Shown here piece after piece: positions 1-11,868 of a stretch of 64,000 nucleotides of DNA (its first letter is position 1; each line of letters starts with the position of its first letter). Under the pieces are notes generated by a model. The model ran no database searches. It was given only the letters and a program-made list of their open reading frames with translations, and was not told the DNA's origin. The stretch covers positions 27,103,036 to 27,167,035 of the forward strand of contig OX463788.1 in NCBI GenBank assembly GCA_949825025.1. The letters are read 5' to 3'. Position numbers and translations under genes: made by a program. Origin of the DNA: Siphlonurus alternatus (taxonomy: Eukaryota; Arthropoda; Insecta; Ephemeroptera; Siphlonuridae).

Positions 1-1114
1 GGAGTCTTATAGGCGAAAACAGGAACTAGCTCAATTAAAAAAAAAAAATAAATACTGTTGATTTTTTTTGCATTTTTTCTCTTTAATACCGCATTATACC
101 TAAAATGGACATTTAAAAAAGTTTACGTGACTTGGAGGCCCAGTCCAACACACCTGTAATATCATTTTACATTCCTTGGTCAAACAAATGATCAGTTAAA
201 TAACACTTGTGAACAATTAATTTTATTTTTTAATTTATTTTAATTTTATTTACAATGTTAGCTACTACAGGATTCTCTGCTATTGGTGTAAGTATTCAAA
301 CTTAACAACAGTAAGATACTAGGATAGGAAAGGAGACGGCTGTGGCCTTGTGTTTAGAAACTGCCCCGGCATCCGCCTGGGGGTGACAATGGGAAACAAC
401 AGAAAATCATCGTCAAGGCAGACGGCACCAAAGTAAACTTTAACACCTCCCAATACAGTGTTTGACTTGCACGCTGAGGCCACCTGGCGCAAGCGCACTC
501 GGAGATGCTACAATCTACATACAGTCGGCGGTGAACCCAAGCGTCTGGAGACGATCCAGATTACAAGTCCAACACTTAAATTAATCGTGCCACACTGCTC
601 GGTAAATGAATTGTTCCCTGTTTATTATTTGTTCGACCCATATAGCAATGTGATTATTTAAGTATTTTATGTATACTTTGATTGTTTGTTTTGACCAAAG
701 AATGTAGTGACGTCATAGGCGTGTTGGATTAATTGAATATATTGATGTATTGACTTGGAGTCTCTGGACCAAGCAGTCATTGTCCGTAAAACAAGTGTGT
801 CGGTAAGGAGCTCAGGTCACATAAGCTCTTTAAATCTCCATTTTAGATATGATGCGGTACTAAAAAAGGTGTCAAACAAATTCAAATGGGTATTTTTCAA
901 TTAAACCGGCTCGGCCAGTAAAATAATTACCCCCCTTAAGTTCATTACCTAAAAAAAGCCTTGCATATGGATAATTATAAGTATATTGAGTTGTGTGAAG
1001 GTCTAAATGTGGATGTGTTAATAATGCTGCTAACTTAACCCATAAGAGATATGGCGTTATGTGTGTATGTTGTACACATACACAGTATATAATAATATAT
1101 ATATATATATATAT
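1..1114. other. Upstream/intronic DNA without recognisable gene
   Basis: This stretch lies 5' of the first visible HMCES exon and is probably intronic. Most of it is AT-rich. A less AT-rich patch at about 330-620 contains a 67-codon open frame (458-661) that matches no family I recognise; it may be the remnant of a retroelement. I searched it for the missing HMCES 5' exon (initiator Met followed by Cys, and the RWGLVPSW-like segment) and did not find it. The right end runs into an (AT)n tract that is the target of the hAT-like element. Confidence 0.4.
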
Positions 1115-1671
1115 CAGGGGCGGCTCGTGACCCTTTTCTCTGGGGGTGCTGTCCGACATGGGACCAGCAGAACATCAATGGGGGGCGGAGCCCCCCAATG
1201 GCCCGCCGCAGGCGCGATTTTTTTAAGGACACGCCCCTTTTATGGGTAAAATTATATGACAAAATCATATAATTATATAATAATGCTCCCAACAAAGAAG
1301 CATGCAGAAATTATATAAAAACAAAAAATTAATCATTTTATTTATAATTTGTTATGACACGCACTTAATTATGCGAGCGTATGACCCTTTTGAAATCGTG
1401 ATTTAATGTTTCAAACTTAATAGATGTAATTTCCAATTTTTAATTATTTTTTTAATTCATAAGTCTTCACGTGTGTGGTAAGAAAAATATATAAAAAATT
1501 GTTTTTAGCCTTTTTTTTTTAATAAAATAGTGTCAACCAAACTGCATTGTTAATATGTTAGTCTGTTTTTTTAATAAATATAATAAATAAATGATGAAAC
1601 CTGAATGTCTGGTATAATTTTTACGCAATGTATATTATGAATCATGAAAATGTAATGCATACTTTTTTTAA

Positions 1672-2043
1672 GGTAGAGGGTAGAGATAACACGCCCATCT
1701 TAATAAAAATCCCATTCATGAAAATTATAACAATAAAATGTTCTCCCCTACATCCCCTATCAGTAGCTAAAATATCAGGTATGCAAATTCGAGCTAGTTT
1801 TCGAATTATTAATTTTTAAAGTTGGCCAATTTTGCATGGAAGTTCCATTTCTCAATCTCCATGTCAAATTAGTCAACTTCAAAAATTAATAACTCGAAAA
1901 CAGCTCATTTTCGCAAACCTGATATTTTAGCTACTGCATGATAGGGGATGTTGAGGAGAAAATTTTATTTTTTTTTTTTCGTAATTTTCATAAATGGGAT
2001 TTTTTTAACATTCTTGGATCACCTGATCCGTGTTATCTCTACC
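1672..2043. mobile_element. TTAA-flanked palindromic MITE, copy 1
   Basis: A near-complete palindrome. The left arm starts GGTAGAGGGTAGAGATAAC and the right arm ends GTTATCTCTACC. The arms share blocks such as CCCCTATCAGTAGCTAAAAT and TTAATTTTTAAAGTTG in inverted orientation. It is flanked by TTAA on the left (1668-1671) and TTAC on the right, presumably a mutated TTAA. It is closely related to the copy at 11253-11625 and sits inside the hAT-like element, so it inserted later. There is no coding capacity; TTAA duplication suggests piggyBac- or Kolobok-type mobilisation. Confidence 0.75.
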
Positions 2044-3042
2044 TTACCAGGATTATGATTATTTTTTCTTAAATAAATAAATACTAATAATAATGAAATA
2101 ATGTTTGATAAGGCAATTTTTTCTTATAAAATAAATTTCATTTGTTATTTTTTTATTAAATTTTGTCTTTAAAAATTTATATTAGATTCTGGTTGTTGCC
2201 AAATTTTGTACAAATTATATATTCTATGATCGATTTATTTGATGTTCAGTTCTGATGGGTGATTACGACACGTCAGTATAATTGGCTTGACCGCACATAT
2301 GAGAGACCTCTCGAGCGGTATGACAGATCAAAGATCCCAATTTTTTATTATTGTTTTATTTTTTAATTTTTTTTTAGCCATGCAATATTTCTTTGATTGC
2401 TCACGCATATTTGCTGCTAAATAATGTACTGCCAGTACACACAAAACCGGTAAAATAAGCTATTTTTCTCATCCTGGAGTAGTTAACGTTTTTTCTTATA
2501 TTTTGTACTAACTCGTACACTTCTACAACTTGTTTTTGTTTTATTTTTATGTTTGAATTTTCACATTAATGGTATAAAATGCTTTAGTGAATAATTAATA
2601 AATCTAGCTCCCATGTATATATATCAACTTGTTCCTGGTAAACTTATAATAATGCATGGTCGCGATTCACGAACGAATTATGTTATCCAGATTTCTCAAT
2701 TAATTCGATCGACGTTTAGTGTCATCGAGTTAGACTGGCGCTAACTGCTGTTATTGCCGTTGTTCGAACGTGAGATCTCACGATTGTTTACATGCATATA
2801 TGCATGCACCACTTAATTTTCAAAAGACATCAAGTATTGGTTCTTTTGGTACATACATATTTTTTATTAAAGTAAAATAAAAGTGCTGGTCTCCATTTCT
2901 TAGATGCTTCAATATATTTAGTCAATCTATGTTAGTATATTCACTGATGAATGTAATTAAAATTTAGTTAATCTGCTCAATGAAGCCATATTACAGGAAA
3001 TGTCTTAGAAGTGTTGTTCAAATTATTCCCGCGTGTCAAATA

Positions 3043-3082
3043 CCGCAAGCTCATTGGTTCTGTTGAACCAATGAGCTTGCGG
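3043..3082. repeat. Perfect 18-bp stem hairpin
   Basis: CCGCAAGCTCATTGGTTC is followed by a 4-nt loop (TGTT) and the exact complement. It lies in the right half of the hAT-like element, just before a GC-richer segment with GCAGTAC motifs. The role is unknown. Confidence 0.8.
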
Positions 3083-3398
3083 GTACTGCCGACAGCACAG
3101 TCCTCGATCGCTCCAAAATCACACGGCTTGGGTGGGAGTTGAAGAGGAGGAGAATGAGGGAGGGAGCATTGCCTTCGATACTGCTAATAGTGGCAGTACC
3201 CTCCGCTAGACAGCGCTGAGGAAGTAAATTTACGCGGCAGGGGCAAAATTTTGATGATTTGAAATGTTAGAACTGATAAAAATTTGCTGGAAAGTTCAGA
3301 AAAATTATAGGATTATTTGATATTTCTAATTGTGTGTTTGTTCCCAAAATTTCTGGGGGGGCTGCAGTACCGCAGTACTACAGTACGAGCCGCCCCTG

Positions 3399-3403
3399 AT
3401 ATA

Positions 3404-3445
<42 letters not shown>
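3399..3445. repeat. (AT)n microsatellite
   Basis: Alternating AT directly outside the right end of the hAT-like element; it matches the (AT)n on the left side (1091-1114) and is probably the split insertion target. Confidence 0.8.
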
Positions 3446-3447
<2 letters not shown>

Positions 3448-3648
3448 ATATAAATATTATAGTATAGTTATATATTATACTGTGTGTGTATGAAATATAG
3501 AGGACAAATCAGTTGCATCTTATACCTTTTTTTCAAGTTATATTATAAATATATCCCATTGACTATCCTGCCTATTGAGACCCAGGTTTATTTACATACT
3601 ATTAATTAATTGTGTATTATTTTTATTAGTAAATTTAACATCTTACAG

Positions 3649-6600
3649 GGTTCCATCAACGATCATGGTATGAAGACTCACAACAGCAGATCTGAGCGCA
3701 TTCAGCAGTCCCCATTCTACTCTGGTTCTCTGCGAGAAGGAAAGCGCTGTGTTGTCCTTTGTGACGGCTTCTATGAGTGGACTCAAGCTGAAAAACAGCC
3801 ATACTTCATCTATCTGACTCAGCCTGATGGGGTAATTTATAGTGAGGTGCTTTCACATACTCAAAAATTTCTATAGACACTCTCGCGGCATTGCTATGAG
3901 GTGAGCAATGTAAGTAAGTGCCGCAACATTTGCTTGTTAAGGTTTCCCAGTCAATTAAATTTTACTTTTTATTTTTTTACTGGCTATTGATATTCTGTAG
4001 GTCATTTTTTGATTACTTCTAAGTATTTGAGGGCCCTAATATCAAACTATTTAAGGTAGAGATAACGCCAAACAGCTGTTTGATGTACTCTCCTTTGATT
4101 AACATGTATAAACCTTAGCAAATTCACAACAATTCTGAAATTTTTTTCAGAGACAGATATTATATAGTGCCTAAAAGTCACAGAAAAAAATTCCAAAACA
4201 ATTTTACTAGACGATTTTTTTTAATTAATTTTTTTAATTTTCAGCATATAGGGCTTTCCCATGGAGAGACAAACTAAGAAATTGATTTTAAAAAATCGGC
4301 TCGTTAAATTGTTTTGAAACTTTTTCTGTGGCTTTTAGGCACTAATATCTGCCTCTCAAAAAAATTTCAGAATTTTTGTGAATTTGCTAAGGTTTACATG
4401 TTAATCATATGGGATTACGTCAAACAGCTGTTCGGCGTTATCTCTACCTTAAAAATCATTTTCACTGCAGTAGGTCAACGAAGTGAGATTAAAAAACTAA
4501 CTTCTTCTAGGATGTTTTAACCAGTCAGATGTGTTGTTTAGGTAAAGCTGGAAGATCGTGAAACATGGAAAACTCAATGGAGTCAAACCAATGGATGGAA
4601 AGGACCTCGGCTCCTGTCTATGGCTGGAATTTTCTCTGAGTGGACTTCTCCTGAGGTACATTACTATTTGAACGATTCAAACCATACATTGAAATACAGA
4701 GTAAGGTTGTGTGCATCCACCTAACAGTTACACATATAATATAAATTATATATCTCAATCTCAATTTTTTTAGCTAGGTGATTTAGATTGAAAATGTACG
4801 CTTTTTGTAGTTTGACCTCTGACTCTGACTTTTGACCTAAATAAAACTTCAAGGTCAGCATTGTCAATGCAAAAAAAGTTTAGTGATTCTACTATCTCTC
4901 AATATTACCATCTTTATTGATTTTTTTTTTTTTTTTTTTAATTGAAAAAATAATATCCAAACCTCATGGCATCAACCTAGGTTAGATGTATAACATGTGA
5001 AATTCATTGAAATCTATTTAACGCTCTCCATTTCCTTATTAATCTGACGTGATTTTAACAATACATCTCTTTGTACCATTATTATTTAAGTATGCTTCTT
5101 TAACATTTATATTGCATTACCTCAACTAGGGCAAAAAAGTATTGAACTGCTCAGTGCTTACCATGGAATCATCAGGACCTTTTTCAACCATCCACAACAG
5201 AATGCCTGTGATTCTAGACACCGAAGAAAAGATCAGTGTAAGTTTTCAATATGTATTCCTTAAACTCTCTGGGTATAAATCAGAGTGGATCAAATGGGAT
5301 AAATGGCCATTTTCACTACAGGTCATTATCATTTAAATGAAATAAGAAATTAACCTTTATCTGTAATGGTTTTTATTCCTGTTTGATCCACAGGCTCTCA
5401 GAAATATTGTTAGCAACGAATCTGCTTCATTGCAGTGTATTAAATGCAATAGAATGCCTAAAGTATCTACCTAGGTTTATAAAAAAAATCCATAATTTTA
5501 GCAAAAAAATATATGCATAGTTATATAATATATTGCTCTGTGGTGTAGTTTTTAGAGCACCTAACTTTGGTCTGAGAGGTCCCCAGTTCAATTCTCGAAC
5601 ACGGCAGACTTTTCGTGACTTGGGATGGGTGTGGCTGATTACTAGATGATAGAGTTGGTAGGAGAGAATGGCAGCTTCCCGCTGTCTATACTTCACTACC
5701 TTGCAGTGCTTGTACTGCAAGCTGAACAAATTTGGTAGTAGGAGTCCAGAAGAGTACAGGAAAGGGTTCTGGGGTCTGGTAAGCCTCAGCTCGGTCGCAA
5801 GATAACTCTTACACACGAGGTTAAATACCTGGCCACACCCGAAAGGGTAAAATGGTGTCAAGGATATTATTAACTTTTTGATACATGTATATTGCATGCT
5901 TGATAACCATTAATTAAAAGCATTTAACCATGAAAAATCATCATTTTACCGTGGTTTAATTATGGCATTGCTTCTGTAATGCTAAAATGGTAATTTTATT
6001 ACAATAATGCCACGCTAAAATGGTGGATTTTTATGGTGGGGTGGGGAGGCACTGCTGGGCTTGTGTAACAATAGTATTTTTTTTTTTTTTCTAATACTTA
6101 AATATGTGTATGCTGCAGGACTGGCTGAATTCTCGTACAGTAAAGGTGGTGGAAGCTATGAAGATGGTGCACGTCACAAAGCAACTTGTGTGGCACCCTG
6201 TTAGCAAAGATGTCAACAGCTCTAAATTCAATAGTATTGTTTGCATCAAGCCTATAAATATCATGTAAGCAATAATTTAAATTAAGAAATAAAAAAAAAA
6301 AAAAAGGTTAAGGGAAAGGTAATGCTAGAGTTGCGCCGCGATCGCAGCGCCTCTATATCAATATTCAAATTGTCCCACTCTAAGATACCACGCAAGTCAC
6401 GCCAGTCACGCAAGTTTTTATATTCAATTTATTTGTAAATAATGAGTTAAATTGTAATTTTATGGTTGTTTTATTTATAACACTTTCTTTTCATTACTAT
6501 AAAACATTTTTGGAAAGTTTTTAGTTTAGATGGAGTGGATTATAAGCGTTGTTTTGGTTCATTAGTCAGCCTGTTTCATTCGACAGTTGTTTAATGGCCG

Positions 6601-9600
6601 ACAAAAAAGGGGTGTGTGAGACGTGCGAGTGTTAAAAATCGTGCAGTTATTATTAATTTACGTCGCTCCCACTCTCATAGTTGTCTTTTTTTTTTTTTTT
6701 TTTTTGCTGTGAAGGTTTGTCCTAGTGCATTAAGTTTGTTTCTAGTTTTTTTTAAAAATCGGACGATTGGATTATATAATTTTTCTAATGTCACTGAAAT
6801 GCAGGGTATGCTTGTTTAATAAATGGGTTCAGTTTCAATCCACATAACTCGGAAACTGGATCGTATTTGTACTGGCGATATTTTAAGAGCTAATAAACGA
6901 CATAGAGGAGAACATTTTAAGATATGTTCACAGGAAATGAGAGTGGAAAATTTAACATTGGTGGCGTTATCTTACCCTTAACAATGTTGGTATGGGACAA
7001 GGAATTATTCTACATCTTTAATGTACTTGCTGTATTCTTTAAACCTTAAATTTGTATCAATGTAAGATGGATAGCTTAATAGGCTACTACACTACGTTAA
7101 ACAAAATATGAAAAAAAGGACATGCAGCAGTGAGAGGAAAATAATTCCTCAACCTGCAAAAATGTGAATAATCAAAGTTCTACAATTTTTAACACTATTC
7201 ATGCATGTATTTGTTCCCAAAAGATGAGTTTGAACCAAAGACGAGAAAATACAAAATTCCATCTTTTAGTTGTTCAAATCAATGGAAGCAAATACCGAAG
7301 ACTATTATTCTGGCTTTGGTTCATTTATGTTTGAGCACCTTGTAAGCAGCATCACCTCAAACTTTCTCTTCTTCCTTCAATACAAACCTTATAGAAAGGT
7401 CTTGCGACCTATGACAATCATACTATATATGACAGTATAGGTAGGTTCCTGTAGGATGTACAAATTTTGGTACAATTCTTAAAATCTTATCTTTTTTATT
7501 TTGTTGATTAATTTCTACTCTGGCTGCTCCACTATCTGATGACCAGCTCTGGTGGTGGTATCTACTTGGCTAAAATGGCTACTATAAAGTTGTAATTAAA
7601 TTTTAAATCAAAAAGATTCTATCAAAGTGCAAGATTTTGTTTTAATTGTTTGTGCCAATCCTGAGAGTGTGTTCTGTTTATTAGCGTACTATAGCAATAG
7701 CTGCAATACAAACAACATTTTGACAGACATTAAAATTGTGCACATTCTGGAATTATTAGTTAATTGTAAATTAATTCATAATTCATAATTATTTATTGCT
7801 TTTCGATTGTACAACAATATAAGCACGTCAGATACATAATCACAGTAAAAGTTAAGGATCGTCAATTCATTATCACATAAAAAAAACATAACATTGGTAC
7901 AAAAAAAAAAAAAAAAAGAAAAAAATTGCACTGCATTCCCTTGTAAAAAAAACTTATGATTTAGTATACTTTATCATACATTAATATAGTATAATTTAAT
8001 AAAAATAGTATACTTCCAGCTTTAATAAAGTATACTTTAGTATAATAAAAAAAGTATAATTATAATACTTATTTCGTATAATTTAGTATACTTAGTATAC
8101 TAAATTTATTATAATAAATGTTTGATATATCACAAATTTATTATACTTAATTATATTAAATTTATTATACTAAATGTACTAAAATTATTATACTTAGTAT
8201 AGTTTCTATAATTAAAATAGCATAAAAATTAGTAAATCGTCCCCGTCTGCAATAATGAACAATAATAATATGTTACCAAGATCTTGTGTGAAATAATAAT
8301 ACATCTATGTCTTCTATTTCATGTACATGATTGCAACAATGAGCTTTATTTTATATATTTTTCAAGCTCCTAATTGCATTCATCTGATATAGCAGATAGG
8401 TCAGTATTGCACATAAGATCATGGTTATTATCCCCGTTTGACTTTTGTCGCTTTGGCACAAAAAAATAATTTGTCCGAGTACACGTCATGAAAATTTTCA
8501 AAATCTGTTTTTTTTTTTATTATCAGCCAAATAACTATTCATACATAAGTTTTTTTAATGCAGCAACTAAAAGTATATATATTAGCATGGCGTAATATAA
8601 AAAGATGAAAAAAATATATATAGAACAAATGAAAATTATGCACTAACGGAAAATAAAAGACCAATATTATATATAATATATATATATATTATATATGTAT
8701 TATATATAATAATAAATAGTACAAGAACTACCAGATACCAGAAATTTTGAACCAAGATCAAAATTGGAGCAGTTAGCAATAATAGCATATATATATCATG
8801 CAATGTTAAATTTATAGAGCAAGCTAGCGTGCATGGATCAAGGATCGAGGTTTGGGGTCGTGACTAAACTTGCATTGTAAAATCTCTCAACAAAGCTCGA
8901 ACTTTAATTATAAAAGAAAATCATCAAAAAGTATCCTTTTACCTTAATGAATGTAAATATTAACAAGAAGAAAATCAATTATGGATACTTCCCGTCATTT
9001 TTCTGTATTTTCATCAAAAGACGCCATCGTCGTGCTCACAGAAACTTCCCATCAGCTGACTAAATTATTACAACGCTTTCTGATGCTCATTTGTTTTTAA
9101 TGGTAGCCATCTTGTATAATAATAAAATTATACTTCATTATAATTTAGTATACTTATTTTATTATAATCCTGTAATATTATAATTTTTATGATTTAATTA
9201 GTATAATTTATCATTAATTTATTATACTTTTTTCTATGCTTAGTATACTTCTAAAGTATAATAATATATACAAAGTTATTATAATAAAATAATTTATAAT
9301 ATATTATACTCTAGTATACTAATTATACTTTGCAAGTATACTTGAGTATAATAGTGTTTTACAAGGGTTGTCATAAATAATGTTCCAGCTAATATGCAAC
9401 TAATTTGGCAATTTCCAATTTCTGTTATTCTATTCAGATATATATGCACAGTAGTTAAATTATGAGGCTAGCTAGTTTACAAATGATCTAGCAAATTATG
9501 AATGTATTTGAAAACTTACAATTGTATTCTTTTTCTTTTCATAGGTCAAAGTTGAAAAGTCAAGAGGGAAGCAAATTATTGATGCAGTCATGGCTACAGA

Positions 9601-9842
9601 GAGCAAATAATTCAAAATCTGTGCAGCAAAAGGATGAGGACAAGGATGTAGTGAAATGTTCCAAACCAGCTGCCTCTCAAGATCTTGTAGTGTTTTCTGT
9701 TAACCAGCATGAGAAAATGGGAGATATCAAGAGTAAGGTAGCCTCTAAACACAATCTTGGTGTTGGTGAGGAGCTTGGTGAAAGCCAGGACAACAAAGGC
9801 TCCAAGAGGCAAAAAATTATCAAGGATGAACATGATATTTAA
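3649..9842 (+). CDS. HMCES: HMCES: SRAP-domain abasic-site DNA-protein crosslink protein (5' exon(s) missing)
   Basis: HMCES shields abasic sites in single-stranded DNA at replication forks by forming a covalent crosslink through its N-terminal Cys. Five exons fit in frame: 3649-3831, 4542-4655, 5130-5237, 6119-6264 and 9545-9842. All have AG acceptors and GT donors. The phases are 0, 0, 0, then phase 2, with a Met codon split between the last two exons. The visible SRAP motifs are HNSRSE (the Asn active-site position), CVVLCDGFYEW (the Glu), LLSMAGIFSEW and IHNRMPVIL (the His). The last exon encodes a lysine- and serine-rich tail with GSKLLMQSWLQR near its start, and stops at TAA. About 283 codons are visible. 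The exon with catalytic Cys2 and the RWGLVPSW-type segment is not in the window. Introns hold a TTAA MITE, a SINE, a foldback and element G. The frame is intact, so the gene is probably functional. Confidence 0.93.
4055..4448. mobile_element. TTAA-flanked palindromic MITE, copy 2 (HMCES intron)
   Basis: Starts GGTAGAGATAACGCC and ends GGCGTTATCTCTACC, flanked by TTAA on both sides (4051-4054, 4449-4452). The arms are inverted copies throughout, for example CAGCTGTTTG, AACATGTAAACCTTAGCAAA-like and GCCTAAAAG blocks. The terminal motif is shared with the copies at 1672 and 11253, but the interior differs, so it is a sister subfamily. It lies between HMCES exons 1 and 2 of those visible. Confidence 0.85.
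5533..5862 (+). repeat. tRNA-derived SINE (HMCES intron)
   Basis: The head GCTCTGTGGTGTAGTTTTTA resembles a tRNA D-arm/A box. It is followed by AGTTCAATTCTCG about 40 bp downstream, a degenerate pol III B box. The body runs to GGCCACACCCGAAAGGG near 5848 with no coding sense. Spacing and order fit a tRNA-derived SINE inserted in sense orientation in an HMCES intron. It is too diverged to be a working tRNA gene. Confidence 0.6.
5927..6039. repeat. Short foldback element
   Basis: CCATGAAAAATCATCATTTT and CCGTGG at the left pair imperfectly with CCACGC and AAAATGGTGGATTTTTATGG at the right, giving a roughly 110-bp hairpin. It lies in the same HMCES intron as the SINE. It is probably a miniature inverted-repeat remnant. 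Confidence 0.6.
6312..6977. mobile_element. TTAA-flanked TIR element (HMCES intron)
   Basis: TTAA at 6308-6311 is followed by GGGAAAGGTAATGC; GCGTTATCTTACCC precedes TTAA at 6978-6981. The terminal repeats are imperfect but clearly related to the GGTAGAGATAACGCC ends of the other TTAA MITEs here. The interior is not palindromic and holds a GCCGCGATCGCAGCGCC patch at about 6336 and a poly-T tract. An open frame at 6616-6819 spans the poly-T and is not credible as a gene. The flanking HMCES intron continues on both sides. Confidence 0.65.
6982..7937. other. HMCES intron sequence, nothing recognised
   Basis: AT-rich intronic DNA between the TTAA element and element G. It contains no open frame of note, no terminal repeats and no RNA-gene motif that I can see. 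Confidence 0.5.
7938..9367. mobile_element. Element G: CCC/GGG TIR element with AGTATACTT repeats
   Basis: Left end CCCTTGTAAAA, right end TTTTACAAGGG (11-bp perfect TIR), in a 2-bp duplication TT (7936-7937, 9368-9369). Both arms (about 7960-8215 and 9120-9360) consist of degenerate TAGTATACTT/TTATAATA words. The core is unique. It holds a 39-codon open frame (8981-9100, starting MDTSRHFSVF) and an AAGATGG motif read on the minus strand near 9110. There is no transposase. It sits in the last HMCES intron. Layout matches elements B, C, D, E, F, H and I. Confidence 0.75.
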
Positions 9843-9873
9843 TGAAGCTTTGTGCTGTTCTGAATGACATATG

Positions 9874-9959
9874 TGTACACTCCATTAAAATAAAAATGTC
9901 CTATCCGGCTATACTTTAACATTGCTGGATTAGACATTTTTATTTGAATGGAGTGTACA
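9874..9959. repeat. Hairpin in HMCES 3' flank
   Basis: TGTACACTCCATT begins a stem that pairs with AATGGAGTGTACA at the right end, continuing through AAAATAAAAATGTC and GACATTTTTATTT with about two mismatches. The stem is about 36 bp with a short loop. It starts 32 bp after the HMCES stop codon, so it probably lies in the 3' UTR. AATAAA-like AT-rich sequence is embedded in the stem (TTAAAATAAAAAT). It may be a MITE supplying the transcript end; that is inference. Confidence 0.7.
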
Positions 9960-10211
9960 GTTTCACACTTTGTATTATCTTCACTTTTTGTGCAAATACA
10001 TACATTACATATGAAGCTATAATCCTTACTGAGTATCGCAGTGGTGCAAATAAAAAAAAATTACCAGCGCCATCCGCACCACGGTCATCCATATATTTTT
10101 GATCAATTGGGGTTTTGTGAGTACCCCTAGCTGTTGTGTGAATCCTGCCCCCTCCCCCTCTGGTTGTACAGACAAGATGGTTTAAGTCAAAAACTGAAAT
10201 TAAAAATAAAT

Positions 10212-10436
10212 AAACTATTTGTGTTTTACATACCATTTGATGCATGCTGGGCAGTCTTCGCCGATCCTTTGTTTTATGCGACACTCCACAATTTTAATAG
10301 CACTGATTTCAATAATATATAAACTAAGTATATTATTAAAATAAGTGCCACTTGTGGAAAGTTGCATGAAACAAAGAAGGATGGGCAAAGACTGCCCAGC
10401 ATATACGTCAAATGGTTTGTAAAACACAAATAGTTT
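10212..10436. repeat. Foldback (palindromic) element
   Basis: AAACTATTTGTGTTTTAC, then CCATTTGATGCATGCTGGGCAG, are repeated in inverted form at the right end (CTGCCCAGCATATACGTCAAATGG, GTAAAACACAAATAGTTT). The arms are roughly 90 bp each with a short AT-rich centre. A third, solitary copy of the CCATTGGATGTATGCTAGGC part occurs at about 10849. Open frames across it are artefacts of the palindrome. Confidence 0.75.
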
Positions 10437-11252
10437 AATTATTTTAGCTACTGCGTGTGTTAAGTTTTATATATAACAAAAATGTTTAACATACAATGTG
10501 TTACATGCAACACAGATTTATTTAATTAATAAGTACATTAATCATATATACGTAACTCTTTCACTAATTTTATTACTAAAATATGATTTCACTGAATAGA
10601 ACTCTTTTTCAATCAATGTCTTTTTTTAAACCATTTTTAAAGACAATATCACTTTCAATATCTCTGATCAATACTATTTGGCAAAAATTCATAATTTTTT
10701 GCAGATTGATAGAAAAAACTCTTCTCAAACTGAGAAGTTGTGTCTTTCGATCTGTAGCAACTTTATTTTTGTTTCTTTTGTATCATACAAATGAGAATCA
10801 ATATTGTACATGTGTACAATTCTGGATACCTGTGCTTTTTTGCATACCATTGGATGTATGCTAGGCAGTCTTATACACACACACACACACACCCATATAC
10901 TTCTGTCATTCTGAATAATTTAATATATATATATATATATTAATAAATTATTATATTAATATTATAATAATTATTATTAATAAAATATTAATAATAATAT
11001 ATATACCCACGCACATATAGTTCTGCCATTCTGAGTAATTTTTTGATCTATAGATCGTGTTATAACACTAATAAAAATATATATTTTTGTTTTTACAATT
11101 CTCTTTATGTATGCCATGATTTGAATGATTTTTCTTTAATTATATATTATTATTATAATTTATAATAGTCCCCATTCCTATAGCCACATTTTGTTTATGT
11201 ATTACAAATTAATGATACTTAAATATGTTTTACCATCTCATCAAAAATTTAA
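10437..11252. other. AT-rich intergenic DNA with (AC)n and (AT)n
   Basis: Holds an (AC)n tract near 10874-10893 and (AT)n near 10921-10940. The motif ATACTTCTGTCATTCTGA-ATAATTT recurs at about 10899 and, diverged, at about 11018. There is no supported gene. Confidence 0.5.
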
Positions 11253-11625
11253 GGTAGCGATAATACAGATCAGCTGGCCCAATGCTAAAAAAATCCCATT
11301 CATAAAAATTATGAAAAAAAATTAAAGTGTTCTCCTCTACATCCCCTATCAGTAGGTAAAATATCAGGTATACAAAAACGAGCTAGTTTTCGAGTTATTA
11401 ATTTTTAAAGTTGACCAATTTAACATGGAAGTTCCATTTCTCCATGTTAAATTAGTCAACTTTAAAAATTAATAACTCGAAAACTATAATAATAGCTCGT
11501 TTTTGTATACCTGATATTTTACCTACTGATAGGGGATGTAGAGGAGAACACTTTAAATTTTTTTCATAATTTTTATGAATGGGATTTTTTTAGCATTGGT
11601 CCAGCTGATCCGTATTATCTCTACC
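11253..11625. mobile_element. TTAA-flanked palindromic MITE, copy 3
   Basis: Flanked by perfect TTAA duplications (11249-11252, 11626-11629). Ends GGTAGCGATAATAC and GTATTATCTCTACC. The two arms are near-exact inverted copies with a centre around 11430-11450. Blocks are shared with copy 1 (TACATCCCCTATCAGTAG, GAGCTAGTTTTCGA). Confidence 0.88.
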
Positions 11626-11814
11626 TTAACTACCATCAGAACCCAAAAAATGTACTCCTCTCTCCTCAGGGTACTTTTATATGTTATTCAAGGGTACACC
11701 TTTTTTAATCCGATGGTATGTGTAACTTACTGACGTTCCCTGGTTATGAGTTTTCCAAACTCTTGGGGTTTACTGTACAACTTAATGTAATGTAATATGT
11801 CATTATATACATGT

Positions 11815-11823
11815 CAAGGATTT

Positions 11824-11868
<45 letters not shown>

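Larger units (their letters stand above)
1115..3398. mobile_element. hAT-like non-autonomous DNA transposon
   Basis: The ends are perfect 14-bp inverted repeats: CAGGGGCGGCTCGT at 1115-1128 and its complement at 3385-3398. Both flanks are (AT)n, so an 8-bp duplication (atatatat) is compatible but cannot be proved. CAGGGGCGG termini are typical of hAT elements. No transposase frame is present over 2.3 kb, so it is non-autonomous or decayed. It contains a TTAA-type palindromic MITE (1672-2043) and a perfect hairpin (3043-3082). A CTGGGGG-GCTG motif just inside each end occurs in direct, not inverted, orientation. Confidence 0.75.

Noticed and set aside
5533..5605. Functional tRNA gene
   Set aside because: The A and B boxes are degenerate and no complete cloverleaf can be formed by eye; a long non-tRNA body follows.
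5427..5897. 156-codon minus-strand frame
   Set aside because: It overlaps the SINE in an HMCES intron on the opposite strand and has no recognisable domain.
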